NCBI GenBank assembly: GCA_030754805.1
Contig: JASLZO010000035.1
Coordinates: forward strand, 1 to 8,905
Direction: 5' to 3'
Origin: Dehalococcoidia bacterium
Lineage (GTDB): Bacteria; Chloroflexota; Dehalococcoidia; UBA6926
DNA: 8,905 bases
A program made the translations under genes and the position numbers. Below are positions 1-6,487 of this stretch, one piece after another (the first letter of the stretch is position 1; the number at the start of each line of letters is the position of its first letter). Below the pieces are notes generated by a model, which saw only the letters and a program-made list of their open reading frames with translations, ran no database searches and was not told the origin of the DNA.

Positions 1-46
1 GCTCGAAGAGATGGAGAAGGTCGGGACCGAGTCCCAACCTACCTGA
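1..46 (+). CDS. C-terminal tail of an upstream gene (possibly ispG), partial
   Basis: A frame open from the left edge (codons from base 2) reads LEEMEKVGTESQPT and stops at TGA 44-46, 46 bases before the proS start. It is on the same strand and lies just upstream of a real gene, so it may be the last residues of the preceding CDS. In Chloroflexota and some other phyla, ispG (GcpE, isoprenoid synthesis) often precedes proS, and an acidic EE-rich C-terminus would suit it. Fourteen residues cannot identify a family. The ispG idea rests on neighbourhood only, and even the coding status is uncertain. Confidence 0.3.
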   Translation, partial: LEEMEKVGTESQPT

Positions 47-92
47 ACGCGACGGATCCGGGCGCTCTTCCGGCACGGTCAGCGGCTACCAT

Positions 93-1799
93 GTGCCCAT
101 GCGCCTTTCGCGGCTCTTTGGCAAGACACTCCGGGATGACCCTGCCGACGCCGATACTGCCAGCCACAGGCTGCTGATTCGCGCCGGCCTCATCAGCCAG
201 CTTTCCGCGGGCATCTACAGCTATCTCCCTCTCGCCGTCCGGTCCTTGAGGAAGATCGAAACGATTATCCGCGAGGAGATGGACGCAGCCGGCGGCCAGG
301 AAATCCTGATGCCGGTGCTCCAACCGGAGGAGTTGTGGGAGCAGAGCGGAAGGGCGTCGTCGATGGGGCCGACATTGTTTCGGCTTCAGGACCGGCGATC
401 CCGGCGGCTGGTGCTCGGTCCCACGCACGAAGAGGTCGCCACGACGCTGGCCCGCCAGAACGTCCACAGCTACCGGGACCTGCCGCTCAATCTCTACCAG
501 ATCCAGACGAAACTCCGGGATGAGGCTCGGCCCCGTGCCGGGCTGATCCGCGTGCGCGAGTTCGCGATGAAGGATGCATATTCCTTCCATGTGGACGAAC
601 AAGACCTGGATACCACCTACCAGCGGATGGTGCAGGCCTACAGCAACATTTTCGAGCGCTGCGGGTTGGACGTGACGGTTGTCGAGGCCGATAGCGGAGC
701 GATCGGCGGCAAGGACTCCCAAGAGTTTATGTTCCTCTCGGACAGCGGCGAAGATGACGTTGTGATCTGCCGATCCTGTGGCTACGCGGCGAATGTCGAG
801 AAGGCCCAAGTCCGAATTCCGACGGTCGAAGACGAACCGCTTTCTGAACTCGACCCGGTCTCGACGCCCGGGGTGAAGACGATTCCAGACCTCGCGGAGT
901 TCCTGGGTATCCCCGAATCCAAGACTCTCAAGGCTGTCTTCTATTCCTGCGATGGAGAGATCGTGTTCGTGACGATCCGTGGCGACCTGGAAGTGAACGA
1001 GGTCAAGCTCAAGAACGGCCTGAAGTGTGCCGATCTTCGACTCGCGACTGATGATGAGGTCCGAGGCGCGGGACTGGTCGCGGGATACGCGTCCCCCATC
1101 GGGCTCGAGGGAGTTCGCCGTTTGGCCGACCGTTCGATCGAAACTGGCGCGAACTACGTGGTCGGCGCAAATATATCGGATACGCATTATCGAAACGCGA
1201 ACTATCCTCGTGATTTCACGGTCGATGAGGTCCTGGACCTGACAAGAGCGCAACCGGGCCACGGGTGCACCCGGTGCGGACACGAGTTGAGGTTCTCTCG
1301 CGGGATTGAAGTTGGCCACGTCTTCAAGCTGCTGACCTCGTACAGCGAAACATTCGACGCGACGTTCCTTGACACGGACGGGACGCAGAAACCGATGGTC
1401 ATGGGTTGCTATGGGATAGGCGTTGGCCGGGTGCTGGGGGCGGCGATCGAGAGCAATTACGATGATCGTGGTATCGCGTTCCCGCGTTCGATCGCCCCGG
1501 CAGACGTACAGCTGGTGGCGTTGAACCTGGACCGTGAGGGAGTTCGCGAGACTGCGGAGACGGTTTACGATGCCCTCAAGGCCGCGGGCCTCGAAACGAT
1601 TTACGATGATCGGGAGGAATCTGCTGGTGTGAAGTTCGCAGATGCCGACCTGTTGGGACTCCCCCTTCGCATCACCGTCAGCCCAAGAAATCTTCGCGAG
1701 GGGAACGTTGAACTCAAGCTGCGGCTCGATGATGCGAGCGAGGCCCAACTCGCGCCGGTCGACGCTGCCAGCGATAAAGCCGTTCAGCTCCTGGGCTGA
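93..1799 (+). CDS. proS: Prolyl-tRNA synthetase (bacterial type with editing insertion)
   Basis: This cytosolic class II aminoacyl-tRNA synthetase charges tRNA-Pro with proline using ATP. The 568 aa match the long bacterial form (E. coli is about 572 aa). Class II motif 1 lies in the N-terminal 80 residues. Motif 2 follows: GPTHEE at 109-114, RDEARPR at 142-148, then REFAMKDAYSFH at 155-166. The editing (INS) insertion spans about 230-400 and includes KTLKA at 277-281, whose second lysine (280) matches the editing-site lysine of E. coli ProRS. Motif 3 is GCYGIGVGR at 438-446, followed by the anticodon-binding domain to the end. CxxC pairs occur at 226-229 (CRSC) and 392-395 (CTRC). The frame can start at GTG 93 or ATG 99, two codons apart; neither has a convincing Shine-Dalgarno sequence. 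The padR gene follows after 32 bp. No truncation is seen. Confidence 0.97.
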   Translation: MPMRLSRLFGKTLRDDPADADTASHRLLIRAGLISQLSAGIYSYLPLAVRSLRKIETIIREEMDAAGGQEILMPVLQPEELWEQSGRASSMGPTLFRLQDRRSRRLVLGPTHEEVATTLARQNVHSYRDLPLNLYQIQTKLRDEARPRAGLIRVREFAMKDAYSFHVDEQDLDTTYQRMVQAYSNIFERCGLDVTVVEADSGAIGGKDSQEFMFLSDSGEDDVVICRSCGYAANVEKAQVRIPTVEDEPLSELDPVSTPGVKTIPDLAEFLGIPESKTLKAVFYSCDGEIVFVTIRGDLEVNEVKLKNGLKCADLRLATDDEVRGAGLVAGYASPIGLEGVRRLADRSIETGANYVVGANISDTHYRNANYPRDFTVDEVLDLTRAQPGHGCTRCGHELRFSRGIEVGHVFKLLTSYSETFDATFLDTDGTQKPMVMGCYGIGVGRVLGAAIESNYDDRGIAFPRSIAPADVQLVALNLDREGVRETAETVYDALKAAGLETIYDDREESAGVKFADADLLGLPLRITVSPRNLREGNVELKLRLDDASEAQLAPVDAASDKAVQLLG

Positions 1800-1831
1800 T
1801 CCGGCCCCTCGGATATAGAGCGAAGACACCG

Positions 1832-2263
1832 ATGGCTCCCGCAGCGAACGAGTCCCAAGGCACCGAGCGGGTGAACGCTCGCGGCCCGAATCAATCTTCG
1901 ATGTGGGGCTTGGTCCAACCCGCCGTCCTGCTCGTTCTGTCGGAGCGCCCCAGGCATGGGTATGCGCTCCGAGACGAACTCCATGAACGGCAGTACCTTC
2001 CGGGTAAACCTGACGTTGGGAATCTCTACCGCGGGCTCAGGAAAATGGAGGCGGAGGGCTACGTCGCTTCGGAGTGGGAACGCCAGCCGGGGGCGGGCCC
2101 CCGTCGGCGAACTTATTCGATCACCCAGGCCGGCCGCCGAGCGCTCTATCAAGAAGCCCTATCCCTGGCGGATCGGGCAAGCCATGTCGAACGCATCTTG
2201 AGCGAATACCGTCGCCTCAATCCCGGCGGCCCTCCATCCGTCGAAAAATCCGACGTTCCCTAA
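1832..2263 (+). CDS. PadR-family winged-helix transcriptional regulator
   Basis: The 143 aa protein carries a PadR-like DNA-binding domain from about residue 28 to 108. It shows a first helix with VLLVLSERPRHGYALRDEL (32-50), the recognition-helix region GNLYRGLRKMEAEGYVASEW (63-82), and a basic wing GPRRRTYSITQAGRRAL (89-105). The short helical tail (about 106-130) is the usual dimerisation segment, which makes this the small PadR-s2 class. The first 23 residues are low in conserved character, so ATG 1901 (M24) is an alternative start. ATG 1832 has no good Shine-Dalgarno. A TATAGA hexamer at 1814-1819 is too close to be assigned as a promoter. PadR proteins usually repress an adjacent membrane-protein or transporter gene and often their own. 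The nearest candidate target here is the CPBP membrane protease, whose spacer carries an inverted repeat. The ligand is unknown. Confidence 0.88.
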   Translation: MAPAANESQGTERVNARGPNQSSMWGLVQPAVLLVLSERPRHGYALRDELHERQYLPGKPDVGNLYRGLRKMEAEGYVASEWERQPGAGPRRRTYSITQAGRRALYQEALSLADRASHVERILSEYRRLNPGGPPSVEKSDVP

Positions 2264-2271
2264 TCTGAGAC

Positions 2272-2294
2272 GATGGTACCGGTCGCGTACCATC
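2272..2294. promoter_or_regulatory. Inverted repeat between padR and CPBP gene: candidate operator or RNA hairpin
   Basis: GATGGTAC (2272-2279) and GTACCATC (2287-2294) form a perfect 8-bp inverted repeat around a 7-base spacer, 8 bp after the padR stop and 31 bp before the CPBP start. No T-run follows, so it is a poor intrinsic terminator. PadR proteins bind dyad-symmetric sites, so an operator is plausible. The overlapping left sequence ACGATGGT (2270-2277) is also a perfect reverse complement of ACCATCGT (2320-2327), which includes the first two bases of the CPBP GTG start. The symmetry is directly visible; regulatory function is inferred. Confidence 0.4.
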
Positions 2295-2325
2295 AACGAA
2301 CGGTTCCTCATCATCCTCGACCATC

Positions 2326-3048
2326 GTGACTTCAACCTCCGAACAACCCCACCCTGCTCCCACAACTCCATGGGGCCTCCCTGATACGTGGCAGGCCATC
2401 GGTGTGGTCGTCGTCAGCGTGATCCTGGTGATCATCGCAACCAGCGTCTTCCTTGTTGTTGTTCCGTCGGACGGTCGGGGAGATACGACCGTGGGGGCCA
2501 CCACGCTTGCGATCTCCATGCTTGCGGAGGCCGCCATGGTCGCGGTTGTCTGGAGGTTCGCCATCAAACGACGAGGGGCATCGTGGCGGAACGTCGGATT
2601 CAGGTCGCCGAACGCGAACCGGATGGCGATTGGCGTACCCGCGACACTGTTAACCGCCTTCTTCACCATCGGGTTGTTCTCGTTCGTGATTTTCGAACTC
2701 GGCCTGCGAAACCCCGACGACTCCGTTATCCCCCCCGAACTACTGGCAGGGCCTCTTCTTCTCGCGTTGTTCGTGACTTCCGTGGTCGTTGCTCCAATCG
2801 CCGAGGAGACCTTTTTCCGAGGATTCGTCTTCGGCGCTCTGCGCGGCCGCTGGGGGGCCGTTCGGGGCGGGGCTGCCAGTGCTGCGTTATTTGGACTCGC
2901 GCACCCAGACCTGTTCTCCATCGTGCCCGTGACGTTTCTCGGCGCACTTCTCGTGATGCTCTACGTGTGGACCGACAGCCTATGGGGACCCATCGCGGTC
3001 CATGCGATGTTCAATGCCCTGCAACTACTTCCGGAACTCGTTTCTTGA
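2326..3048 (+). CDS. CPBP-family intramembrane metalloprotease (Abi/CAAX-protease-like)
   Basis: A 240 aa polytopic membrane protein. Hydrophobic segments lie near residues 24-46, 57-77, 101-125, 138-158, 183-192, 198-215 and 219-235. The family signature is complete: AEETFFRGFVFG (159-170) gives the paired glutamates E160/E161 and R165, FGLAHPD (189-195) gives H193, and HAMFN (226-230) gives H226 and N230. In Rce1-type enzymes these residues surround a glutamate-dependent active site within the membrane. Bacterial members have varied or unknown substrates (prenylated proteins, peptides, bacteriocin self-immunity), so no substrate can be named here. The start is GTG 2326. No Shine-Dalgarno is apparent, and the upstream bases take part in an alternative stem. 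The gene follows a PadR regulator and its stop overlaps the trpA start by 4 bp, so it probably shares a transcript with trpA. Confidence 0.9.
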   Translation: MTSTSEQPHPAPTTPWGLPDTWQAIGVVVVSVILVIIATSVFLVVVPSDGRGDTTVGATTLAISMLAEAAMVAVVWRFAIKRRGASWRNVGFRSPNANRMAIGVPATLLTAFFTIGLFSFVIFELGLRNPDDSVIPPELLAGPLLLALFVTSVVVAPIAEETFFRGFVFGALRGRWGAVRGGAASAALFGLAHPDLFSIVPVTFLGALLVMLYVWTDSLWGPIAVHAMFNALQLLPELVS

Positions 3049-3893
3049 ACCGCCTATCTGATACGTTCACCCGGCTCCGGAACGACCACAGGACCGGAAT
3101 AGCGATGTACCTAACTGTCGGTTGGCCCGAAGCTGACGCGACTGAATCCGCGGCTCAAGCGGCGCTCGATGCCGGCGCAGACATCATCGAGCTTGGAGTC
3201 CCTTTCAGTGACCCGCTCGCGGATGGAGCCACGATTCAGAGGTCCTCGGCACACGCGCTCCAGGCGGGGGTTCACCTCGACACATGTCTCGAGACGGCTC
3301 GCTCGATCCGCGCGAAGAATCCGTCCGTGCCGATACTCTTCATGGGCTACTACAATCCATTTTTACGCTTCGGATTGGAGCGATTCGCGAAGGAGGCCGT
3401 GACAGCGGGGATCGATGGAGTTATCGTCCCTGACCTTCCGCCGGAGGAGTCCGAACCGCTCGATGACGCGATTTCACCTTTCGGATTGGACCTCATCTAC
3501 CTTCTTGCGCCTACCAGCCCCCCTGAACGTGTGGAGCGCGTCGTGGCGAAGGCACGGGGGTTCATCTATTGCGTATCACTCACCGGCGTGACCGGCGCTC
3601 GTGCGGGTCTCTCTGAAGCGGCGACCGGACTCCTGAAGAGAGTCCGCGAACGCGCATCGGTACCCCTCGCGCTTGGATTCGGCATCTCAAGTCCGCACCA
3701 TGTTGTGGCAGTAAAGAGCCTGACGGACGCTGTCATTGTGGGCAGTGCGTTCGTCGATCTCCTGGAACAAAACGAACCATCTGATCGACAATCGGCGATC
3801 CGTGAGTACGTCGGCGCCCTCGTAGAGGCTGCGAAACTCGATAGATTAGTCTCGCCAGATCCCCGCCCACCCGAACCGACTGAGGCAGATTGA
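3045..3893 (+). CDS. trpA: Tryptophan synthase alpha subunit
   Basis: TrpA cleaves indole-3-glycerol phosphate to indole and glyceraldehyde 3-phosphate and passes indole to TrpB. From the TTG at 3045 the protein is 282 aa, close to the usual 260-280. The first residues MNRLSDTFTRLRNDHR resemble the normal TrpA N-terminus. This start places the catalytic residues at E49 (IELGVPFSDP) and D60 (LADGATIQ), the same numbers as in the Salmonella enzyme, which supports TTG over the in-frame ATG 3105 that would remove the first helix. Other marks are VPDLPPEES, LLAPTSPPERV, the loop SLTGVTGAR and the phosphate-binding ALGFGIS with VGSAFV. The open frame extends far upstream inside the CPBP gene, but that part is non-homologous shadow. 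The start overlaps the CPBP stop as TTGA, and the stop overlaps the aroH start as TGATG. No trpB is adjacent. Confidence 0.95.
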   Translation: MNRLSDTFTRLRNDHRTGIAMYLTVGWPEADATESAAQAALDAGADIIELGVPFSDPLADGATIQRSSAHALQAGVHLDTCLETARSIRAKNPSVPILFMGYYNPFLRFGLERFAKEAVTAGIDGVIVPDLPPEESEPLDDAISPFGLDLIYLLAPTSPPERVERVVAKARGFIYCVSLTGVTGARAGLSEAATGLLKRVRERASVPLALGFGISSPHHVVAVKSLTDAVIVGSAFVDLLEQNEPSDRQSAIREYVGALVEAAKLDRLVSPDPRPPEPTEAD

Positions 3894-4276
3894 TGACTCG
3901 AGTCTTGGGCATACGAGGAGCGACCACCTGCGACAGCGATACACGCGAATCCATTCTTGGCGCGACGGAGGAACTTCTCCGGAAACTCTCCGTCGTCAAC
4001 GATTTCAACCCTGATGACCTTGCGACCGCGATCTTCACGGTCACGACAGATCTAACCGCGGCGTTCCCCGCGGAGGTCGCGCGCGTCCGCCTCCAGTGGA
4101 CCGACGGTGCATTCCTATCGGCTACAGAGATACCCGTCCCTGACGCGCCCGATCGATGTATTCGCGTACTCCTACTGGTGAACACCGACAAGGCTCGAGG
4201 CGACATCCACCACGTCTACCTGCGAGGCGCGAGCAACCTCCGTCAGCGCGGCGTCAATGAAGCCGACGGTCGATGA
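3893..4276 (+). CDS. aroH: Chorismate mutase, AroH (trimeric, Bacillus-type) class
   Basis: AroH converts chorismate to prephenate, the entry to phenylalanine and tyrosine synthesis. The 127 aa match the monofunctional Bacillus subtilis enzyme in length and order: GIRGATT (6-12), FTVTTDLTAAFPAEVAR (48-64), TEIPVP (78-83), RCIRVLLLVNTDK (88-100) and HHVYLRGAS (106-114). By alignment from memory with B. subtilis AroH, the substrate-binding residues R7, R63, E78, R90 and Y108 are kept as R8, R64, E79, R91 and Y109. Two pocket positions differ: K60 is E61 and C75 is S76. The start is ATG 3893, overlapping the trpA stop by one base; a TTG directly before it would add one residue. Coupling to trpA puts two chorismate-derived branches under shared expression. 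The C-terminus is short and polar. Confidence 0.93.
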   Translation: MTRVLGIRGATTCDSDTRESILGATEELLRKLSVVNDFNPDDLATAIFTVTTDLTAAFPAEVARVRLQWTDGAFLSATEIPVPDAPDRCIRVLLLVNTDKARGDIHHVYLRGASNLRQRGVNEADGR

Positions 4277-4289
4277 AGAGTTTCGACCG

Positions 4290-5228
4290 ATGACCGTGAC
4301 GGCGGTTGAGGAGTTGCGCCGCTCCCGCACCGATGCGGGAACGGCGCTCACGATTGGGACATTCGACGGGGTCCACCGGGGGCATCAATACGTCGTCGAG
4401 CAAGTCATCGCCCAGGCCAAAGCGAGAGAGGTCCGTAGCGCGGTCATCACGTTTCATCCGAGCCCGCGGAACGTCCTGCGGCCCGATTTGGCTGCCGGTG
4501 AATTGAGCACCGTCGAAGAGCGAGTGGTGCTGCTTCGGTCACTTGGAGTCGACCTCGCGATTCCGCTGACGTTCGATCGTGAGTTGGCCCAACTCCGTGC
4601 GCGCGAGTTCACCGACCTTCTCTCACGCGAACTGTCACTCAAGCATCTGGTCATCGGCCCCGACTTCGTGCTCGGGAACGGACGCGAAGGAACGCCGGAC
4701 GTGCTTCGAGAGATCGGGCACGAAAGAGGCTTCACCGTCGATTTACTCTTCCCACTTTTAGACGATTCGAAAGATCGCGTCAGCAGCACCGCGATTCGTC
4801 GCGCCCTCGAGTCAGGTGACATTTCGTCCGCAGAACGTATGCTGGGGCGGCCCTACTCCGTGCGGGGTCGTGTCGCGCGCGGCTACCATCGCGGGAGCGA
4901 GATCGGGTTCCCGACGGCGAACGTCGCGGTGGCGCCGCCCAGAGTCGTCCCCGGCGATGGCGTATATATCACCAGGGCCCGCCTGGGCGGAGAGACCTTC
5001 GCAGCTGCAACGAATATCGGGAACAATCCGACGTTCGACAATCCTGACCGCACCGTGGAGGCGTTCATCCTCGATTTCGATCGAGATATCTACGAGCAAG
5101 ACTTGGAACTCGAGTTCCTCGAAAGGCTCCGCGGCGAGGAGAAATTCGACGGTGTTGAGGCGCTGGTAGCGCAGATCAACCGCGATGTGGATCGCACCCG
5201 GACATTCTTCGTGTCTCGTTCTGACTGA
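4290..5228 (+). CDS. ribF: Bifunctional riboflavin kinase / FAD synthetase
   Basis: RibF phosphorylates riboflavin to FMN and then adenylates FMN to FAD. From ATG 4290 it is 312 aa. The N-terminal nucleotidyltransferase domain (about 15-175) has GTFDGVHRGH (23-32), FHPSP (55-59), IGPDFVLGNGREGT (122-135) and VSSTAIR (164-170). The C-terminal riboflavin kinase domain (about 187-305) has GFPTAN (206-211) for nucleotide binding, GVYITRA (224-230), NIGNNPTF (242-249) and a likely catalytic E257 in VEAFILDF. The start at 4290 is preferred because it leaves 20 residues before TIGTFDG, the same spacing as E. coli RibF, and GAAGAG (4274-4279) lies about 10 bp upstream. ATG 4257 is also in frame and would overlap aroH by 20 bp, adding 11 residues. 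It ends the CPBP-trpA-aroH run and is followed by the largest gap in the window. Confidence 0.96.
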   Translation: MTVTAVEELRRSRTDAGTALTIGTFDGVHRGHQYVVEQVIAQAKAREVRSAVITFHPSPRNVLRPDLAAGELSTVEERVVLLRSLGVDLAIPLTFDRELAQLRAREFTDLLSRELSLKHLVIGPDFVLGNGREGTPDVLREIGHERGFTVDLLFPLLDDSKDRVSSTAIRRALESGDISSAERMLGRPYSVRGRVARGYHRGSEIGFPTANVAVAPPRVVPGDGVYITRARLGGETFAAATNIGNNPTFDNPDRTVEAFILDFDRDIYEQDLELEFLERLRGEEKFDGVEALVAQINRDVDRTRTFFVSRSD

Positions 5229-5297
5229 CTGTTTGCCTGCCCTGTCGATCCGGTTGATTGTTCGCGGTCGGCGCTAGCCGCTGAATCGAGCCTGACT

Positions 5298-5303
5298 TAT
5301 ACT
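5298..5303 (+). promoter_or_regulatory. Possible -10 box (TATACT) upstream of the serine module
   Basis: TATACT lies 70 bp before the aminotransferase start, in the 144-bp gap 5229-5372 that separates ribF from the serine genes and is the most likely place for a new promoter. No recognisable TTGACA-like -35 element is found 16-18 bp upstream, where the sequence is GC-rich. The rest of the gap holds only a weak CGGC/GCCG stem (5269-5280) without a T-run, so no terminator for ribF is assigned. This is a weak call based on one hexamer and context. Confidence 0.25.
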
Positions 5304-5361
5304 CGAACGACCGACTCAAACCTCCGGATCGGTGCCCACTTTCTTCCGCTTTTCGACTTCT

Positions 5362-5367
5362 AGGGGG
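5362..5367 (+). promoter_or_regulatory. Ribosome binding site supporting a TTG start
   Basis: AGGGGG lies 5 bases before TTG 5373. It is the clearest Shine-Dalgarno-like purine run in the window, and it fixes the rare TTG as the start of the aminotransferase. The encoded N-terminus (NLRTPGPTPIP) is the normal beginning of this enzyme family, so no upstream start is needed. Confidence 0.6.
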
Positions 5368-5372
5368 CTTCT

Positions 5373-6482
5373 TTGAACCTCAGAACGCCCGGCCCTACCC
5401 CGATACCTGCGAACGTTCGTAAGGCGCTGTCGCAACAAATGATTGATCATCGCGGCGTGGAATTCAGCGAGATGCAACCCCGGATTACGGAACGACTCCA
5501 GACCCTCTTCGAAACACGTAACGACGTGCTCATACTGACAACGTCCGGGACGGGCGCGCTCGAAGCGGTAATCGTGAATACCCTCTCTCCCGGAGACAGG
5601 GTCCTAGCGGTGTCCATCGGAGCTTTCGGCCAACGGTTCGGTCGAATCGCTGAAACATACGGCGCCGAAGTCACCTGGTTGGAGGTCGAATGGGGCGAGG
5701 CGGCTCGGCCGGAAGACATCGGCCGTACGCTGGACGAAAACCCGGGCGTAACAGCGGTGTTGGTGACTCACAACGAGACCTCTACCGGTGTCACGAATCC
5801 ACTGCGAGAGATTGCTTCGGTGGTGAAATCCCGCGATAAACTGTTGCTTGTTGACGCGGTAAGTAGCCTTGGATCCCTTCCGTGCCCGATCGACGAATGG
5901 GATCTGGATGTCGTTGCGACTGGCTCCCAAAAAGGTTGGATGGTCCCGCCCGGATTGGCGATGGTCAGCATGAGCGAGCGCGGGTGGGCAGCCTCGGCCC
6001 GATCGAAGATGCCGAGGTTCTACCTTGACCTGTCGGCGGCCAAGCGATACCTCGAGCAAGGCCAGACGCCGTGGACTCCGGCGATCTCACTGTATTTCGC
6101 GCTGGACGTAGCTCTCGAAGGACTCATCGAAGAAGGCACCGCGGCGATCCACGCGAGACACGCGCGGGCTGGTGATCGGGTACGTGCTCGCGTGAAGTCC
6201 ATGGGGCTCCGACTATTCCCGGCTGATGAACGATTCGCCTCGAACACCGTCACGGCGATCCGTATCCCGGAGGGGGTGGAGGTCGCGGACTTCCGGAAGC
6301 GCGCCAGAGAGAAACACGGCGTCATTCTCGCTGGCGGACAGGCGAAATTGGCACAGACGATATTCAGGATCGGACATCTCGGTCACATCCCGGATGAGGA
6401 GTTGGACGCGGCATTGGATGCCGTCGAAGCGACCCTGGAGACCTCCGAATCAACCCCGCGTGTCGTGGGTCGCTCGACGTAG
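5373..6482 (+). CDS. Class V PLP-dependent aminotransferase (serine-pyruvate/phosphoserine type)
   Basis: A 369 aa fold-type I aminotransferase of the alanine-glyoxylate/serine-pyruvate group. NLRTPGPTPIP (2-12) is the family N-terminus, MIDHRGVEF (23-31) follows, and TSGTGALEA (57-65) is the PLP-phosphate loop. HNETSTG (133-139) is the substrate/PLP region, and DAVSSLG (161-167) carries the aspartate that pairs with the pyridine nitrogen. GSQKGWMVPPG (184-194) holds the PLP-binding lysine K187. The stop is 5 bp before serA, so the two are almost certainly co-transcribed. In Thermotoga and Dehalococcoides, similar class V enzymes sit next to serA and are thought to replace the usual SerC. The likely reaction is therefore 3-phosphohydroxypyruvate plus glutamate to phosphoserine. 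Alternatives are serine-glyoxylate, serine-pyruvate or alanine-glyoxylate transamination, which sequence alone cannot separate. Confidence 0.92.
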   Translation: MNLRTPGPTPIPANVRKALSQQMIDHRGVEFSEMQPRITERLQTLFETRNDVLILTTSGTGALEAVIVNTLSPGDRVLAVSIGAFGQRFGRIAETYGAEVTWLEVEWGEAARPEDIGRTLDENPGVTAVLVTHNETSTGVTNPLREIASVVKSRDKLLLVDAVSSLGSLPCPIDEWDLDVVATGSQKGWMVPPGLAMVSMSERGWAASARSKMPRFYLDLSAAKRYLEQGQTPWTPAISLYFALDVALEGLIEEGTAAIHARHARAGDRVRARVKSMGLRLFPADERFASNTVTAIRIPEGVEVADFRKRAREKHGVILAGGQAKLAQTIFRIGHLGHIPDEELDAALDAVEATLETSESTPRVVGRST

Positions 6483-6487
6483 GTCGG

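Noticed and set aside
39..1829. A 596-codon open frame on the minus strand covering all of proS
   Set aside because: It is longer than proS, but its translation has no recognisable domain and it is fully antisense to an unmistakable synthetase. GC-rich codon use often leaves the complementary frame free of stops.
2217..2921. A 234-codon minus-strand frame opposite the CPBP gene
   Set aside because: Low-complexity Thr/Arg/Ala-rich translation, antisense to a gene with a full catalytic signature; a shadow frame.
2388..3044. Upstream extension of the trpA frame through the CPBP gene
   Set aside because: The translated extension is arginine-rich and resembles no TrpA N-terminus, while the other frame encodes a complete CPBP protease. 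TTG 3045 gives the normal TrpA length.
5269..5280. CGGC-GCTA-GCCG stem after ribF as a terminator
   Set aside because: Only four base pairs and no following T-run, so it does not support an intrinsic terminator.
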